Positions 1-9,993 of a DNA stretch of 64,000 nt are shown in pieces (positions within the stretch are counted from its first letter, which is position 1; every line of letters begins with the position of its first letter). The translations under genes were made by a program, and so were the position numbers. This stretch comes from Bradyrhizobium sp. cir1. Its GTDB lineage: Bacteria > Pseudomonadota > Alphaproteobacteria > Rhizobiales > Xanthobacteraceae. The stretch is from positions 1-64,000 of the forward strand of contig NZ_JACIHE010000007.1 in assembly GCF_014198245.1 (NCBI RefSeq), written 5' to 3'. The notes under the pieces were generated by a model. It ran no database searches and was not told the DNA's origin. It saw only the letters and a list, made by a program, of their open reading frames with translations.

Positions 1-63
1 CCAGCCGTCGTCGAGGCGCTGCGCCAGTACTGGATGCCGATCCGCTACGCACGCGACCGCTGA
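1..63 (+). CDS. 3' end of an unidentified gene (partial)
   Basis: The first 21 codons are open in frame 1 and end with TGA at 61-63, giving a tail that finishes ALRQYWMPIRYARDR. The composition is ordinary high-GC coding sequence, but only the extreme C-terminus is inside the window, so no family can be assigned. Confidence 0.3.
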   Translation, partial: PAVVEALRQYWMPIRYARDR

Positions 64-120
64 TCACCGCGGACGTGGGAGCTCATACCGGTTACGGTCA
101 TCCTGAGCATCGAGGCTCTT

Positions 121-684
121 TCATAAGCTCGCCTTGGCAACCGGCCAGTCAGCGCGTTCGATGTCATCGAAGTCACAAACCTGCCCGAAATGCACATGCC
201 GGCCCATTTCATTCCAGCGATCGGGGCGCGGTATGCTGCTGCCCATTAGCATAGTGATTTCCTTGAAATGGGTGCGCAGTTCACCAAGTGCGGCCTCGGG
301 GATCGACTCGCGTGGTTCCATTGCTTCGATGGCGGGACGAGTCGCCCGGATCAGCCGGTCGACTTGATCGATTGCGGCGTCAGGGGCGTGTCTTATTAGT
401 TCGCCGCGCTTGAGGTTGAACCTGAATCGATATTCGCGAAGTTGACGGGAAGGCTCCTGTAGGCTGCCCTCAAAACTCGCTTCGGCGGCGGACTCCATCA
501 TTTCCGCCAAATCAAACCTGATCTGCGCAATCTCGTCCAGATCGAAGAAATCAAGCTTGAGCCGCCAGCCGTCGATAGCGGGCATGTGCTCGACAATCGC
601 AGCCGCTGCGCGGCATTTGTCTTCATAGGCAGGGTCCGACCCAAACGAAATCCCGGTCGGACTCAAGCTCTCAACATCTCGCAA
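121..684 (-). CDS. hypothetical protein, 187 aa
   Basis: An open frame with alphaproteobacterial codon use. The product is charged, soluble and apparently helical, with no signal peptide or membrane segment. I recognise no family. The frame opens at a TTG; no ATG lies near its 5' end. It overlaps the end of a short upstream frame (663-761) by about 20 bp, so the two may be translationally coupled, or may be one gene split by a frameshift: joined, they would form a longer helical protein starting MKKPTLYDALAQFEAI. Confidence 0.4.
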   Translation of the reverse strand: MRDVESLSPTGISFGSDPAYEDKCRAAAAIVEHMPAIDGWRLKLDFFDLDEIAQIRFDLAEMMESAAEASFEGSLQEPSRQLREYRFRFNLKRGELIRHAPDAAIDQVDRLIRATRPAIEAMEPRESIPEAALGELRTHFKEITMLMGSSIPRPDRWNEMGRHVHFGQVCDFDDIERADWPVAKASL

Positions 685-761
685 AGTCTTTCAAGCTTTG
701 CAAGATTTGCTTCTATCGCCTCGAACTGTGCAAGCGCGTCGTAAAGAGTAGGTTTTTTCAT
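663..761 (-). CDS. short upstream ORF, 32 aa, overlapping the hypothetical gene
   Basis: A 32-codon frame starts at ATG (761) and ends with TGA at 663-665, inside the next frame. The peptide is amphipathic and helical (AQFEAIEANLAKLERL), as expected for the N-terminal helix of a larger protein. It is either a coupled leader peptide or the true N-terminus of the downstream hypothetical protein separated by a frameshift. Confidence 0.3.
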   Translation of the reverse strand: MKKPTLYDALAQFEAIEANLAKLERLCEMLRA

Positions 762-786
762 TTTGTTGCCCCCCCAAATTATCGCA

Positions 787-1119
787 TCATTCATTTGGCT
801 CAAAGGGCACATTCAGGATGAACCCAAAGCGCAATTCGAGGGGTTTGCCGGGCTCTTCCTCGACGCCCTGCTCGAGGTGCCCATGAACCGTCAGGGGACC
901 AATCTGGTTCGCTATCCCGTTGGCGGCGTGGTCGACAACCCCGCAATTCTTAAGCTTCGTGGGATCGGTGCATACGACTTGAATGGGGACGCGCTTCCAT
1001 ACGCACGGAGCGCTGGCGTGCGTCGAGCGCAGCAATAAGGCAACTAATACGCTCGGTCCGGCAGATTGATGCACCACAGAGATGCAGCCTTGCCCTAATC
1101 CCTGGTTCATAGTGCACAT
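787..1119 (-). CDS. possible secreted hypothetical protein, 110 aa
   Basis: The frame starts at ATG (1119). A hydrophobic stretch near residues 20-35 ending in HASA resembles a degenerate signal peptide, and the remainder contains three cysteines. No family is recognised, and an overlapping frame is open on the other strand, so the assignment is weak. Confidence 0.2.
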   Translation of the reverse strand: MCTMNQGLGQGCISVVHQSAGPSVLVALLLRSTHASAPCVWKRVPIQVVCTDPTKLKNCGVVDHAANGIANQIGPLTVHGHLEQGVEEEPGKPLELRFGFILNVPFEPNE

Positions 1120-1483
1120 AACTCGCGTGATGCTCCTCGACGTGGAGCGGCTTGAGCTTTGCGCACCATGCTCTTCAATGTGAAATCCATCCTCCGACCC
1201 ACGGTCTGAAACCAGGTTGGCTCGGTGACTACGGGTGACATCACGGAACTAACCGCAACAGCTGTTGTCGCTCCATATTCAATGCTTTGTCGTCGCTTCG
1301 AACGGCCGGATACAATGGAGAAGCAGTGCGGCGGAGAGGGTAGTCAACCCTATATAAAAATAAGCATTTTCTGCCATCGCGAGGCTGCTCGCGTAATCTG
1401 CTTGAGTGTTGGTGTCAGCTAATCGGGGCAGGAGGGGGATTGGCAGCGCAAGACCGCTGTTCCTTGTGGGTGGGGCCGTAGAT
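1120..1483. other. intergenic, no feature seen
   Basis: About 360 bp between a doubtful small gene and the 3' end of the GGDEF-EAL gene. Only short unconvincing frames are open. I see no tRNA, terminator or promoter that I could defend. Confidence 0.4.
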
Positions 1484-3958
1484 TCACGCCGCTCTCGACG
1501 CCCTCGCGCCAAAACGACGCAAGAGCTGCGCCACCTCGGCGGCCGGCCTGGCGCCGCTGAATAAGAATCCTTGCACCTCGTTGCAGCCCTCGGCGCGAAG
1601 CCAATCGAGCTGCTCGGTGGTCTCCACGCCTTCCGCGGTCGTGGTGATGTTGAGGCTACGCCCGAGGCCCGAGATCGCGCGCACGATGGCGACGCAGTCG
1701 GAACGTTTTGCAAGATCCTTCACAAAGGAGCGATCGATCTTGATCTTGTCGAACGGAAAGCTGCGCAAGTAGCTCAGGCTGGAATAACCCGTTCCAAAAT
1801 CGTCCATGGCGATGGAGACCCCGAGCTCGCGCAGCTGGTGCAGGATCGCGAGATTGGCGTCGGTCTCCGCGAGGAACACCGACTCGGTGATTTCGAGCTC
1901 GAGCCGCTTGGGCGGCAAGCCCGAATTGGCCAGGGCTAAGATCACCACCTGGACCAGATTGCGGCTACGGAATTGTGCCGGCGACAGGTTGACAGCGACC
2001 TTGATTTCGGGCGGCCACTTCACCGCCTCATTGCAGGCTTCACGCAACACCCACTCGCCGAGCGAGGCGATCAGTCCGATATCCTCCGCCACCGGAATGA
2101 ACTCCGCCGGCGAGATCATGCCCTTCTCCGGATGGCGCCAGCGCAGCAACGCCTCAAAACCTGAGATCTTGTCCCGCGCGACGTCGACCAGCGGCTGGTA
2201 GTGCAGTTCGAATTCCCCATTGGCAAACGCGCGGCGCAGGTCGAGCTCCAGTTCGCGGCGCCGCTGCACCTGGTGATCCATCTCGCGCTCGAAGAAACGC
2301 TGCGTGCCGCGGCCATCTTCTTTGGCGCGATAGAGCGCCATGTCGGCGTTGCGCATCAGTTCCTCGCTACTCGTGCCGTCGGCTGGTGAGAGCGCAATTC
2401 CGATCGAGGCGCCGATCACCACCTCATTGCCGTCGATCCTATAAGGCGCACTCAATATCTCGATCAACCCGGCGGCGAAATCGCTCGCCTGCTTCGGTGA
2501 GGTGTCGTCAGCCAGGATAACCGCAAACTCGTCGCCACCAAGCCGTGCCGTCAGATTCTTGCCGGCTACTTGCGAGAGCAGCCGGTCGGCGACCTGCGTG
2601 AGCAGGCGATCTCCCATAGGATGGCCAAACGAGTCATTGACGTTCTTGAAAAGGTCAAGGTCGATGCACAGCACCGCCACGCGTTTGTCGGCGGCATTGC
2701 TGCCTTCGAGCGCCTCGTCTAGCCGCTCCCGAAGGAGCGCGCGGTTGGGGAGGTTAGTCAATCCATCGTGGAGCGCCATATGGGCAATGCGGGCCTCGGT
2801 CTTACGCCGTTCGGTGATGTCGACCACCGCGACCAGGTAACCCTCGCGCTCCTCCAGCATGAGGCGTCGCCCGAAGGTAAGCACACAAATTTCGCTGCCA
2901 TCGGCTTTCACGTGACGCGAGTGATGTTCGGACTGGTAATTATCGCCGACGTCCCGCAGCGCCTGCGTATAGCTGAGCCACTCGTCCTTTGGCCAGATCT
3001 CGTGAACTCTCATCCGCAGGAAGGTCTCGCGGGCGTAACCGTAATGTTGCACCGCTGCGTCGTTAACTTTCACAAAGGCCATTGTCTCGGCGTCTAACGT
3101 CAACATCGGCATTGGATTGCTGTCGAACAGCAGCCTGAACGAAGCGTCTCGGCGCTTCAAGGGCGTGACGTCTGAAATAACCAGGGAGAGGATACCGCCG
3201 AAGGCGTTAATTGCCAACCGCAGGCTGCGTTCATCGCTGTCGATCTCGAACTGGTCACCCCGGTCGTCCTTAACCGCAGCTCGCAACCGCCCTACGACCG
3301 CTTGCGAACAGAGCAGATGGGCTCCACTGCTCAGACGCTGCCACAGCAGGCTTCGTTCTGTCACGTTTAGAAGTCTCACTGCTGCTTGATTGTGGTGCAT
3401 GATCTGAAAATCAAACGGCTGGCCCGTCGCATCGCGAATGGTCGAGAGCGTGATTACGCCGTCATCGGTCGTGGAAAAGATCGCGTCGAGTAGATTGTAT
3501 TCCGCGCCGCGCTCGTTGACGTAGGCGCCGACCAGCGTGCCGCCCCAGCGCGACAAAGTCGGCAGCGCTAACACGTCGTACGTGCGCACCATGCCGTCGC
3601 GGACGCAATGAGCGGCCGCGAGATAGGGATGGTTGTTTGCAATCGCGTTCGAGGCTGCCTCGCTGAGGACGGTCGCGCAATCCGGGCGCAGCGCGTCCAT
3701 CGGAATGTCCCAGCGTTCATCGCCGAGCCACTTCTGCGCGTACCGCCCCGTCCGCGAAACGGCGAATGCGTCGTTGTCACATTTGAGCAGCACCAGGTGA
3801 TCGGCGAGTCGCCCCAGGCTGCCCAACAGCACATTTTCATAGCGGGGAAGAGTTTCGCCGGGCTTGAGCGCAGCATGCCACTTACGACGCAGGACCGGCA
3901 CGTCCTCGAACATCCCCGTATCTAATTTCACGGATTGCTTCCTGACAGCACCCATCAC
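1484..3958 (-). CDS. PAS-GGDEF-EAL cyclic-di-GMP signalling protein
   Basis: 824 aa, probably a bifunctional or one-sided cyclic-di-GMP enzyme in the cytoplasm. Residues ~1-260 form a poorly defined sensory region. A PAS domain lies at ~268-385 (starts FRLLFDSNPMPML, ends VVDITERRK). A GGDEF domain follows at ~395-555 with an intact GGDEF signature (diguanylate cyclase site), then an EAL domain at ~565-815 with the motif FEALLRW, a conserved DDFGTGYSS segment and the KIDRSFV motif, which suggests an active phosphodiesterase. No transmembrane segment or signal peptide is visible. It stands alone; no partner operon is seen. A short piece of a similar EAL gene lies at 5.95 kb on the opposite strand. 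Which activity dominates cannot be told from sequence. Confidence 0.93.
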   Translation of the reverse strand: MMGAVRKQSVKLDTGMFEDVPVLRRKWHAALKPGETLPRYENVLLGSLGRLADHLVLLKCDNDAFAVSRTGRYAQKWLGDERWDIPMDALRPDCATVLSEAASNAIANNHPYLAAAHCVRDGMVRTYDVLALPTLSRWGGTLVGAYVNERGAEYNLLDAIFSTTDDGVITLSTIRDATGQPFDFQIMHHNQAAVRLLNVTERSLLWQRLSSGAHLLCSQAVVGRLRAAVKDDRGDQFEIDSDERSLRLAINAFGGILSLVISDVTPLKRRDASFRLLFDSNPMPMLTLDAETMAFVKVNDAAVQHYGYARETFLRMRVHEIWPKDEWLSYTQALRDVGDNYQSEHHSRHVKADGSEICVLTFGRRLMLEEREGYLVAVVDITERRKTEARIAHMALHDGLTNLPNRALLRERLDEALEGSNAADKRVAVLCIDLDLFKNVNDSFGHPMGDRLLTQVADRLLSQVAGKNLTARLGGDEFAVILADDTSPKQASDFAAGLIEILSAPYRIDGNEVVIGASIGIALSPADGTSSEELMRNADMALYRAKEDGRGTQRFFEREMDHQVQRRRELELDLRRAFANGEFELHYQPLVDVARDKISGFEALLRWRHPEKGMISPAEFIPVAEDIGLIASLGEWVLREACNEAVKWPPEIKVAVNLSPAQFRSRNLVQVVILALANSGLPPKRLELEITESVFLAETDANLAILHQLRELGVSIAMDDFGTGYSSLSYLRSFPFDKIKIDRSFVKDLAKRSDCVAIVRAISGLGRSLNITTTAEGVETTEQLDWLRAEGCNEVQGFLFSGARPAAEVAQLLRRFGARASRAA

Positions 3959-4447
3959 ACATCCCCGAGATCCAAGCTTCCTGCCCGCGCTGCATCAAAT
4001 CCGGCTTGACTTAATTCGCTGTAAACGATGGACGTGAATTGCAGCGAGTAGCCAATCTTGACAATCCTAAATCAGCTGATGGTTTAGCGCGCGTATGACG
4101 GATGGGCGAAGGAGTTGCACGCAAGCGGGAATTTAGCGCGACTCTTGGTAAGAAACCGATACTGCGCTCACAACAGGCTGCTGCAAGGCAGCCACCCGTG
4201 ATTGCCTCCATGCAACCGGATGCAGGAAATCCTCGGCGCAGCGGAAGAATTCGACGCAAATATGCTGACGACGCCAGTATGATGACAGAAAACTTCGAAC
4301 GAACGTTTTGAACGTCGCGCATTCTGCTGGCAGAGTTTTCGTCCGTTACACGCGTCTGTACGGGCTGATGTTTGTCCAATTCGTACCAACTATGGCTCAA
4401 ACCCTTCCCGGCCGCCTCTCCCTCTCAGTGCCGCTGCCAATGAAAAT
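3959..4447. other. intergenic, no feature seen
   Basis: About 490 bp upstream of the GGDEF-EAL gene. It should contain that gene's promoter, but I found no clear -35/-10 or -24/-12 motif. Overlapping frames on both strands have no recognisable product. Confidence 0.35.
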
Positions 4448-4472
4448 GGGACCGGTGCTGCACACCGGTCCC
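4448..4472. terminator. perfect 10-bp inverted repeat, possible terminator
   Basis: GGGACCGGTG and CACCGGTCCC are perfect arms around a 5-nt loop. No clear T-run follows on either strand, so it may be a weak terminator or a stable mRNA 3' end. It lies just beyond the 3' end of the decayed reading frame at 4514-4663. Confidence 0.4.
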
Positions 4473-4513
4473 ACATGCGTGCCGGACGGCCGAAACCGTC
4501 CCGCCATCAGACG

Positions 4514-4663
4514 TCATTCAGCGGCGTCGAGCTGCTGTCGATCGTCGTCATCCGCGACATCCGGCTCCTCCTCATCACTGAGGAATTCGGGCAGCGGTCC
4601 GGCTTCGCCATCCTGCTCTACCGGCGCTGATGCTGCGTTGCATTGGGAAACGACGAACGAGCT
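4514..4663 (-). pseudogene. acidic C-terminal remnant, possibly of a ParB-like protein
   Basis: The minus strand encodes a tail rich in Glu and Asp (LPEFLSDEEEPDVADDDD) that stops after QQLDAAE. This style of acidic C-terminus occurs in plasmid/island ParB-family proteins of rhizobia, which is why I suggest it. Nothing upstream continues into a ParB domain, so at best it is a fragment. The identity is inference from composition. Confidence 0.2.
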
Positions 4664-4881
4664 GAAAGAGTAAGGCCAGAAATGACGGCAAAGAAGTGAA
4701 CGACTACGAGACCAAACCGCAGCGCTTTACTGGTCGATGAGGCTGTTTAGTGATCGGACCACTCGTCGATAGCGATCGATCTGAGGTCTCGATGTCGAGC
4801 GGAATTCCCATCACGGATCGTCCGCTGCAGGACCGGCCCCATGGCACGTCAGTGACAACATCCTACTCGGCGAGCCTATCG

Positions 4882-5091
4882 CTACATTGTGGGAGCTTTG
4901 GAAAGAGCATCACGACCGATCTGTTTGAGCCGATCATGTCTTATTTCACCTGTGCTCGCCGCTTCCAGAATCTTCGAGGCGACATGGGTGCGAGCGCCGG
5001 TATCGTACCGGGAAAGATTCTTGCAGACGTCGTCGAGGACCACCCTTAAGAGCGCAGCGGTAGGGGCATCCAACATTTGGAAATCTATCAT
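4882..5091 (-). CDS. small conserved Bradyrhizobium-type hypothetical protein, 69 aa
   Basis: I chose the ATG at 5091 (MIDFQMLDAPTA) rather than an upstream one because the preceding codons look non-coding. The product has the pattern LSRYDTGARTHVAS followed by KILEAA and KQIGRDAL, typical of a short soluble protein that I associate with many Bradyrhizobium genomes and that has no known function. It is helical, without signal peptide or cysteines. It is isolated, facing the same way as the DUF3551 gene upstream. Confidence 0.6.
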   Translation of the reverse strand: MIDFQMLDAPTAALLRVVLDDVCKNLSRYDTGARTHVASKILEAASTGEIRHDRLKQIGRDALSKAPTM

Positions 5092-5470
5092 TCTCTTGCG
5101 GGTAACGTAGCGTAGATTTCGCGTCAGGAGCGCCACGTGGAAAACTACCCAAAGTAGAACCGTCGATAGGCACCATGGAAGAAGAAGCTGACAAGAACGC
5201 AACAAGCAGATGTCTGTTTGAGTTTTCGCGTTGTTTTCCTTGAATTGAATTAAAGAGCGACGCCCGACTGCGCGTGACGCCGATGAGCCACTACTTCCCA
5301 ATCGTTGTTGCTTCGCGTCTTGATGCACCTGAAGAGACTGCATCGCGAGCGTACTTGCACAGGCGACTTCCGGTCAGGCGGAAGTCCAACGTCTCTCAAC
5401 TTTGCACGGCAGGTCCATTAATATGAGCAATATTCCGACTGATGTCTCGATCACGCTTGACGATCACACA
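5092..5470. other. intergenic, no feature seen
   Basis: About 380 bp between the small hypothetical gene and the DUF3551 gene. Only short chance frames are open. Confidence 0.35.
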
Positions 5471-5737
5471 TCAGCGCAATTGTGCTCCTTGTCGCTGGAA
5501 CGCGTAGATTGGATTCATGCCGCAATAGGCGTAGGTGCCGGATGCAGTGGCAATGCACTGATCATAGGTCGAGAACTGGCAATTGCCCGGATATCCCCAG
5601 GTACGTCCCTGCAGGCAATAAACGTCCTGCCGAGTCGGGGGGATGTATGAACGACCCCGCGGAGCGGCGGTCGAAGGAGATCCAAAGCCGACGAGCATGG
5701 GAAGGGCAAGCACACCGATAAACAGAAGGTTGCGCAT
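5471..5737 (-). CDS. DUF3551-family secreted small protein, 88 aa
   Basis: Starting at ATG 5737 gives a clear signal peptide (MRNLLFIGVLALPMLVGFG, cleavage after TAA) and a mature domain with the DUF3551 pattern: YCLQG, a glycine/proline turn, C-QFSTYDQC and a final YCGMNP. The four cysteines suggest two disulphides in the periplasm. DUF3551 proteins are abundant in Bradyrhizobium and have no assigned function. Longer upstream extension of the frame lacks coding character. Confidence 0.75.
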   Translation of the reverse strand: MRNLLFIGVLALPMLVGFGSPSTAAPRGRSYIPPTRQDVYCLQGRTWGYPGNCQFSTYDQCIATASGTYAYCGMNPIYAFQRQGAQLR

Positions 5738-5943
5738 GAGACCTCTAGCCTCCGTTAAGTCTTGCTGAAGGATAGTGTATCCGGATTTGATGGTTTTGAT
5801 CTTAGTCAATGGCAAATAGCCGGTCGCCGTCTGTGGGCCGATCGCCTTCGAACCGAGAGTGACGGCGCTCCGAGTTTTGGCGCAGCATTCGTGCTGTTTG
5901 TAGCAAGGTACGCTATTTCCAGCGTGACCAGGCACATGTGCCG

Positions 5944-6050
5944 CAATTCGGACTTGTCGCCCAAGCGGCTAGAACTCGAGATCGCCGAGTCGGTGTTCCT
6001 GCCCGAGACGGAAGCTAATCTCGCCACCTGCATCAACTGCGCGGGCTCTT
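5944..6050 (+). pseudogene. fragment of an EAL-domain gene
   Basis: About 30 codons read LSPKRLELEIAESVFL followed by PETEANLA, nearly identical to the same stretch of the EAL domain in the gene at 1.5-4.0 kb (LPPKRLELEITESVFL). Before and after it the similarity stops and the frame makes no sense. It is a short scar of a second GGDEF-EAL gene on the opposite strand, cut off by the 3' end of the next gene. Confidence 0.6.
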
Positions 6051-6054
6051 TTCG

Positions 6055-7230
6055 TCAATTGCTACGCCTACGCTGTTCGACAGCAAGCCTCTGCAATGTG
6101 CCGCGGCCCTTTCTGATCATGCGACCCAGACGTCCGCCCAAGGAAAGGTCTGGGCGCGGCTTGGCGGATTCTAGGATGTGCGTGAGATGCCGGCGGTCGG
6201 TGGGGATGCTGTTGATTTCGGCATCGACCGCGGTCTCCACCGCCACCATCAAATTGTGCAGCCGCTTCCCCCAATCCGAGCCATCGAGCTCGATGCGCCC
6301 TCTCACGGCTTCCTCGATCCCATAAATTTCGGTGAGGATCTCCTTCGCCCGCGCAATGCGATTATGCGTGAATGCGTAGGTTAGCATCAGGTGTTGCTCG
6401 TCCATCTGATCGAGCACCATCGGGACCGCAACCGCATAGGGGGTCGCTGCGATCTCCGGCGCGGCCCTGCTCGCGGCGAGCTTTGTCGCGAGGTGAACCA
6501 GCTGCCACGGCGTTTCCAGCCGCCTCGCGATGATCGTGAGCGCGAACGGCACGGCTTCGGCGCGCTTTGCATGAAGCACATTCAAGAGATCGAACACCTT
6601 GGCGAGCGACCTGCCCTCGAGATCGGCTATCTTGAGTGGAAGCGCGCGGGCGAATTCAGCAAGCTCCTGGCGGGCGTGCATCACCCGAATCATCTTGATC
6701 AGGTCATTGAACGTGGCGCGCGAACTCGTATAGGCCTCAAGCCCGGTGCGCACAGCGGTGAGGCCATCGTCGGTTTCGAGAATTTGGTCGAGGTAGATCA
6801 CGACCTTCTTTTGGAATGCCGCCGCGATCCGCCGCGCCTCGGCTTGGCAATTGACAACCATGACCTTCTGCGCGGTTGCCATGTACTCCCGGGCCATGCT
6901 CGGCAGCAGCTGTTCGGCCACGAGGTTCCAGATCGGCGCAAGCGATCCGCGCGCAATCTGCCCGCTGTTGGCGCGCTCTGGCGGGGCGTCCACCAGCACC
7001 GGCTCCAGCGGCTCGTAGAAATAGCGTAACCGATTGCCAATCCGGGAGTGGCTCTCCCCGGTCTCGTGGAACTCGGCGCGCAGCGCCGCGATGAGAGGCT
7101 TCGAATGTGGAATGTCCTCGCCCAACAGAAGCAGCCGTTCCAGCTCGGCGAGCAGGCGGGCGCGCGCCCGAGGCGTTAATTGCCGCAGATACTGCGTTAG
7201 ATGTTCACTGGTCTGGTCCGGCTCAGTCAT
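6055..7230 (-). CDS. hypothetical protein, 391 aa, upstream gene a chemoreceptor
   Basis: A long intact frame starting at ATG 7230 (MTEPDQTSEHLTQYLRQLTP). The product is soluble, strongly helical and rich in Arg, Leu and Ala, without signal peptide, membrane segments or nucleotide-binding motif. I do not recognise a characterised family. It lies about 75 bp downstream of the chemoreceptor gene in the same direction, so the two could be co-transcribed and it may serve the same sensory pathway, but this is inference from position only. Confidence 0.65.
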   Translation of the reverse strand: MTEPDQTSEHLTQYLRQLTPRARARLLAELERLLLLGEDIPHSKPLIAALRAEFHETGESHSRIGNRLRYFYEPLEPVLVDAPPERANSGQIARGSLAPIWNLVAEQLLPSMAREYMATAQKVMVVNCQAEARRIAAAFQKKVVIYLDQILETDDGLTAVRTGLEAYTSSRATFNDLIKMIRVMHARQELAEFARALPLKIADLEGRSLAKVFDLLNVLHAKRAEAVPFALTIIARRLETPWQLVHLATKLAASRAAPEIAATPYAVAVPMVLDQMDEQHLMLTYAFTHNRIARAKEILTEIYGIEEAVRGRIELDGSDWGKRLHNLMVAVETAVDAEINSIPTDRRHLTHILESAKPRPDLSLGGRLGRMIRKGRGTLQRLAVEQRRRSN

Positions 7231-7305
7231 CGAACGCCTCTCACTGCTCCGGCCGATACCGTCGGGACACCCTGCATCGCTCCTCTCTAGCTCGCCTGCA
7301 GATAA

Positions 7306-9297
7306 TCATGACCTGATCCCGGCGAGAAAGTCATCGGCTTCGACTTTGAGGCGATGGCTGGTTCGGGCAAGCACATTGGCAGATGTCAGCACCTGCGACG
7401 ATGATGCGCCTGTGATGGACGCTTTCTGGGCGACCTGGCGGATGTTGCCCGCGACCGCTGTCGACATTTCGGCCGCACGCTGGATATTCTGGGCAATATC
7501 CTTGGTTACCGCGCCCTGCTGATCAATCGCAGCGGCAACCGCCGACGCGATTTGTGAGATTCTGCTAATACTATTTCCGATGTTTGTGATGGCGCTGACC
7601 GATTCCAGTGTCGCTGTCTGAATGCCGGCAATCTGCTCTCCAATTTCGGAGGTCGCGTTCGCCGTCTGGGTTGCTAACGACTTCACCTCGTGCGCCACAA
7701 CGGCAAAGCCGCGGCCCGCATCGCCCGCACGCGCGGCTTCGATCGTTGCGTTAAGCGCCAAGAGGTTGGTTTGCCTGGCGATCGCTGCGATTAGCTCAAC
7801 CACACCACCGACTTTTAGTGCCGCAGCCGACAGGTGCTTCATCCGCCGATCCGTTTCTTCGGCCTGGCGCACGGCCCCCTTGGCGATCTCCGTAGATTGC
7901 TCGACCTGCCGGCCGATCTCGGAAGCGGATGCCATCATCTCTTCCGTTGCGGCAGCAACAAGCTGAACATTGGCTGACGCTTCCTCCGAGGCCGACGCAA
8001 CGTTGTCAGATATCTCCCGAGTAACGTGGGCCGTATCCGTCAGCTCGCGAGCGGAAACCTCCAGCTCGGTCGAGGCGGATGACATCGTATCGATGACGCC
8101 GCTCACGGCGTGTTCAAACGTGCTGGCAAGCTCTCCAAGCTCCGCCTTGCGTCGCATCCCGGCCAAGCGATCCTGTTCCTGATTCGCCGCAAGCTCCGCT
8201 TGCACCTTTTCCCGTGACCTGACCTTAAATGTTTCCATGGCCTGCGCCATATCGCCGATCTCGTCTGAACGGCCAAGGCCGGGCAGCGTGACGTCGAATT
8301 GCCCAGCCGCCAGTTGGCGCATTGCTGCGCTCATGCGGGTAATCAGCTTGGCCAGCCGCTGCCCGATAAGCACAGCAACGAAGCCGATTGTGAGAGTGGC
8401 CAGCCCAATTCCCCAGCTCAATATCGCTCTGAGGCGCGACGCATGCTCTTCCGCAGAGACAGCGCGAGCGTCTGCGGCTGCAATCGCCTTCAACAGGAGG
8501 GGGCGATTCCGGCCGTAGATCTGGACGAGATCGTCAACCTCGTTATCCAGCGCCTGTTGCGACACAAGGTACGCCAGAAAACTCGATCGATAAGAAGCAA
8601 TAAGCTTCTTCAACTCGGCCTTAGCGTCCGAAGAAAACTCTGAGGCCGCAAGCGCGGCCTCGAATTCGGCAACCCGCTTTTCCAGCTCATCGCCGTATTT
8701 CTCCTCGTGCCGCAGCATGAAATCCTTTTCGTGCCGTCGCATCATCAACATCAACACCGTCAGGTGCGGCTCGTTGAAGTGCGCAAGCCGAGCTTCTGCC
8801 TGATGCACGGCTTCGCGGAGCTTACCTTGGAGTCCGTCATTCTCCGTAAGCCCGAGCACACGCTGCGCGGAAACGACATTGTTGAAACGAGTTGCGTAAA
8901 GGTTGATCCCGGCGCGAAGGAACGTCACGTCTTTCAGGGGATCGCCCTCCGACAAGGAAGTGACCTGCTTCTCGATCTGCTCGAGGTGCGCCAGCTCGTT
9001 CTTGATGCCTTGGGCGTGTTGCGCGATCAGGGCTTCGTTATGCTTGCGCAGAAACTCCAGCGCTAGCTGTTGCGATTCAAGAAAGGCTTCTGAAAGGAAC
9101 GTCAGGTGAGCGCGAAGATTAGCGCTCTCGGTTACTTCGTTCTGTCCCTTCGCAAGATAATTCAGTCCGGCAATGCAAGTCGCTCCTGTGACAAGCACAC
9201 CTACGATTCCTAGCAGCGCGATCTGGATACGTAGGGCTGGTCGAAGCCGACGAAGACCTTTTGATACGAGATGTTTCACAATTCTAGGGGCGGGCAT
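7306..9297 (-). CDS. methyl-accepting chemotaxis protein with HBM-like sensor
   Basis: A membrane chemoreceptor of 663 aa. The ATG at 9297 is preceded by GGAAAT and is preferred to a TTG 30 bp upstream. Order: short basic N-terminus, transmembrane helix 1 ([20 protein letters not shown]), an all-helical periplasmic region of ~250 aa containing [12 protein letters not shown], characteristic of the helical bimodular (HBM) sensor type, transmembrane helix 2 ([14 protein letters not shown]), a HAMP linker, and a cytoplasmic signalling tip with the hairpin motif [23 protein letters not shown] written here only in part as the conserved [15 protein letters not shown] core. Expected to bind CheW and CheA. 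The ligand is unknown; known HBM receptors sense small carboxylates. Confidence 0.93.
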   Translation of the reverse strand: MPAPRIVKHLVSKGLRRLRPALRIQIALLGIVGVLVTGATCIAGLNYLAKGQNEVTESANLRAHLTFLSEAFLESQQLALEFLRKHNEALIAQHAQGIKNELAHLEQIEKQVTSLSEGDPLKDVTFLRAGINLYATRFNNVVSAQRVLGLTENDGLQGKLREAVHQAEARLAHFNEPHLTVLMLMMRRHEKDFMLRHEEKYGDELEKRVAEFEAALAASEFSSDAKAELKKLIASYRSSFLAYLVSQQALDNEVDDLVQIYGRNRPLLLKAIAAADARAVSAEEHASRLRAILSWGIGLATLTIGFVAVLIGQRLAKLITRMSAAMRQLAAGQFDVTLPGLGRSDEIGDMAQAMETFKVRSREKVQAELAANQEQDRLAGMRRKAELGELASTFEHAVSGVIDTMSSASTELEVSARELTDTAHVTREISDNVASASEEASANVQLVAAATEEMMASASEIGRQVEQSTEIAKGAVRQAEETDRRMKHLSAAALKVGGVVELIAAIARQTNLLALNATIEAARAGDAGRGFAVVAHEVKSLATQTANATSEIGEQIAGIQTATLESVSAITNIGNSISRISQIASAVAAAIDQQGAVTKDIAQNIQRAAEMSTAVAGNIRQVAQKASITGASSSQVLTSANVLARTSHRLKVEADDFLAGIRS

Positions 9298-9689
9298 CAG
9301 ATTTCCAATCGGTGCATGCGCGAACAAACGTCACGAGGATTTTGATCAGCGCTCAAGTGAGCTGGCGAAATTGCTGATCGTTCGCGAAACCCCTAGTTTC
9401 GTTTGGTTACATAAGATTGAACGCCGCTGTCATCTGAATCATAAGTAGGGAGAACGGTTCGGGACTGCGTCAACAACACAGCGAGTGCTGGCGGCGGGCT
9501 CTCGAAACATCACGTGCAAACCTAGTAGTGTATCATCGTCTTTCCGGCTATCCGCTGCGAAGAAGGCCCTGGTGACGCAGGCATTCTGCACTTTCCGACT
9601 GACGTCCGCAGGATTTGCGCAGACAACATTAATGCACGACACTCCGCTCGGAAGCCTGACAAGGCGTGCCGAGTGCGCCACATGCGAAA
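9298..9689. other. chemoreceptor upstream region, no other feature
   Basis: About 390 bp upstream of the chemoreceptor that must hold its promoter. No recognisable promoter motif or gene; the far side grades into an IS110 scar. Confidence 0.3.
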
Positions 9690-9895
9690 GCTTGATCCCG
9701 GCGATCTGTCCAAACTGCTTCGCAAAGCACGCGCCATTGGCGGAGCGTATCAGCTTTGAGACGGTCACGATGGCAAGCTGGCTTTGGCGCGAGCTTCGTA
9801 GGGTTGAACTCCCCGTCGTTTACGTCGATGCAAGGCATGCACACGCAGCACTGTCTGTCCGCATGACGGCGAAGTTGGTCAACACAGTGAGGTAG
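9690..9895 (+). pseudogene. IS110-family transposase fragment
   Basis: The plus strand encodes [13 protein letters not shown], then [14 protein letters not shown] and [15 protein letters not shown], which matches the DEDD-transposase N-terminal region of IS110 elements (…WLWREL…LPVVCIDARHA…). The frame stops shortly after, and the rest of the transposase is missing. A scar of an old insertion. Confidence 0.65.
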
Positions 9896-9993
9896 TCAGA
9901 CGACTGCTGCTGTTGGCCGATTCCGTGGAAAATGTCGGCAGGAGTTTCGTGGTGAACGCCCGCTATTCCACGGTCGAGTTGGCTTGGTGAGGC

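Noticed and set aside
4851..4866. TGGCACGTCAGTGACA as a sigma-54 promoter
   Set aside because: No GC at the required -12 spacing and no gene in that direction.
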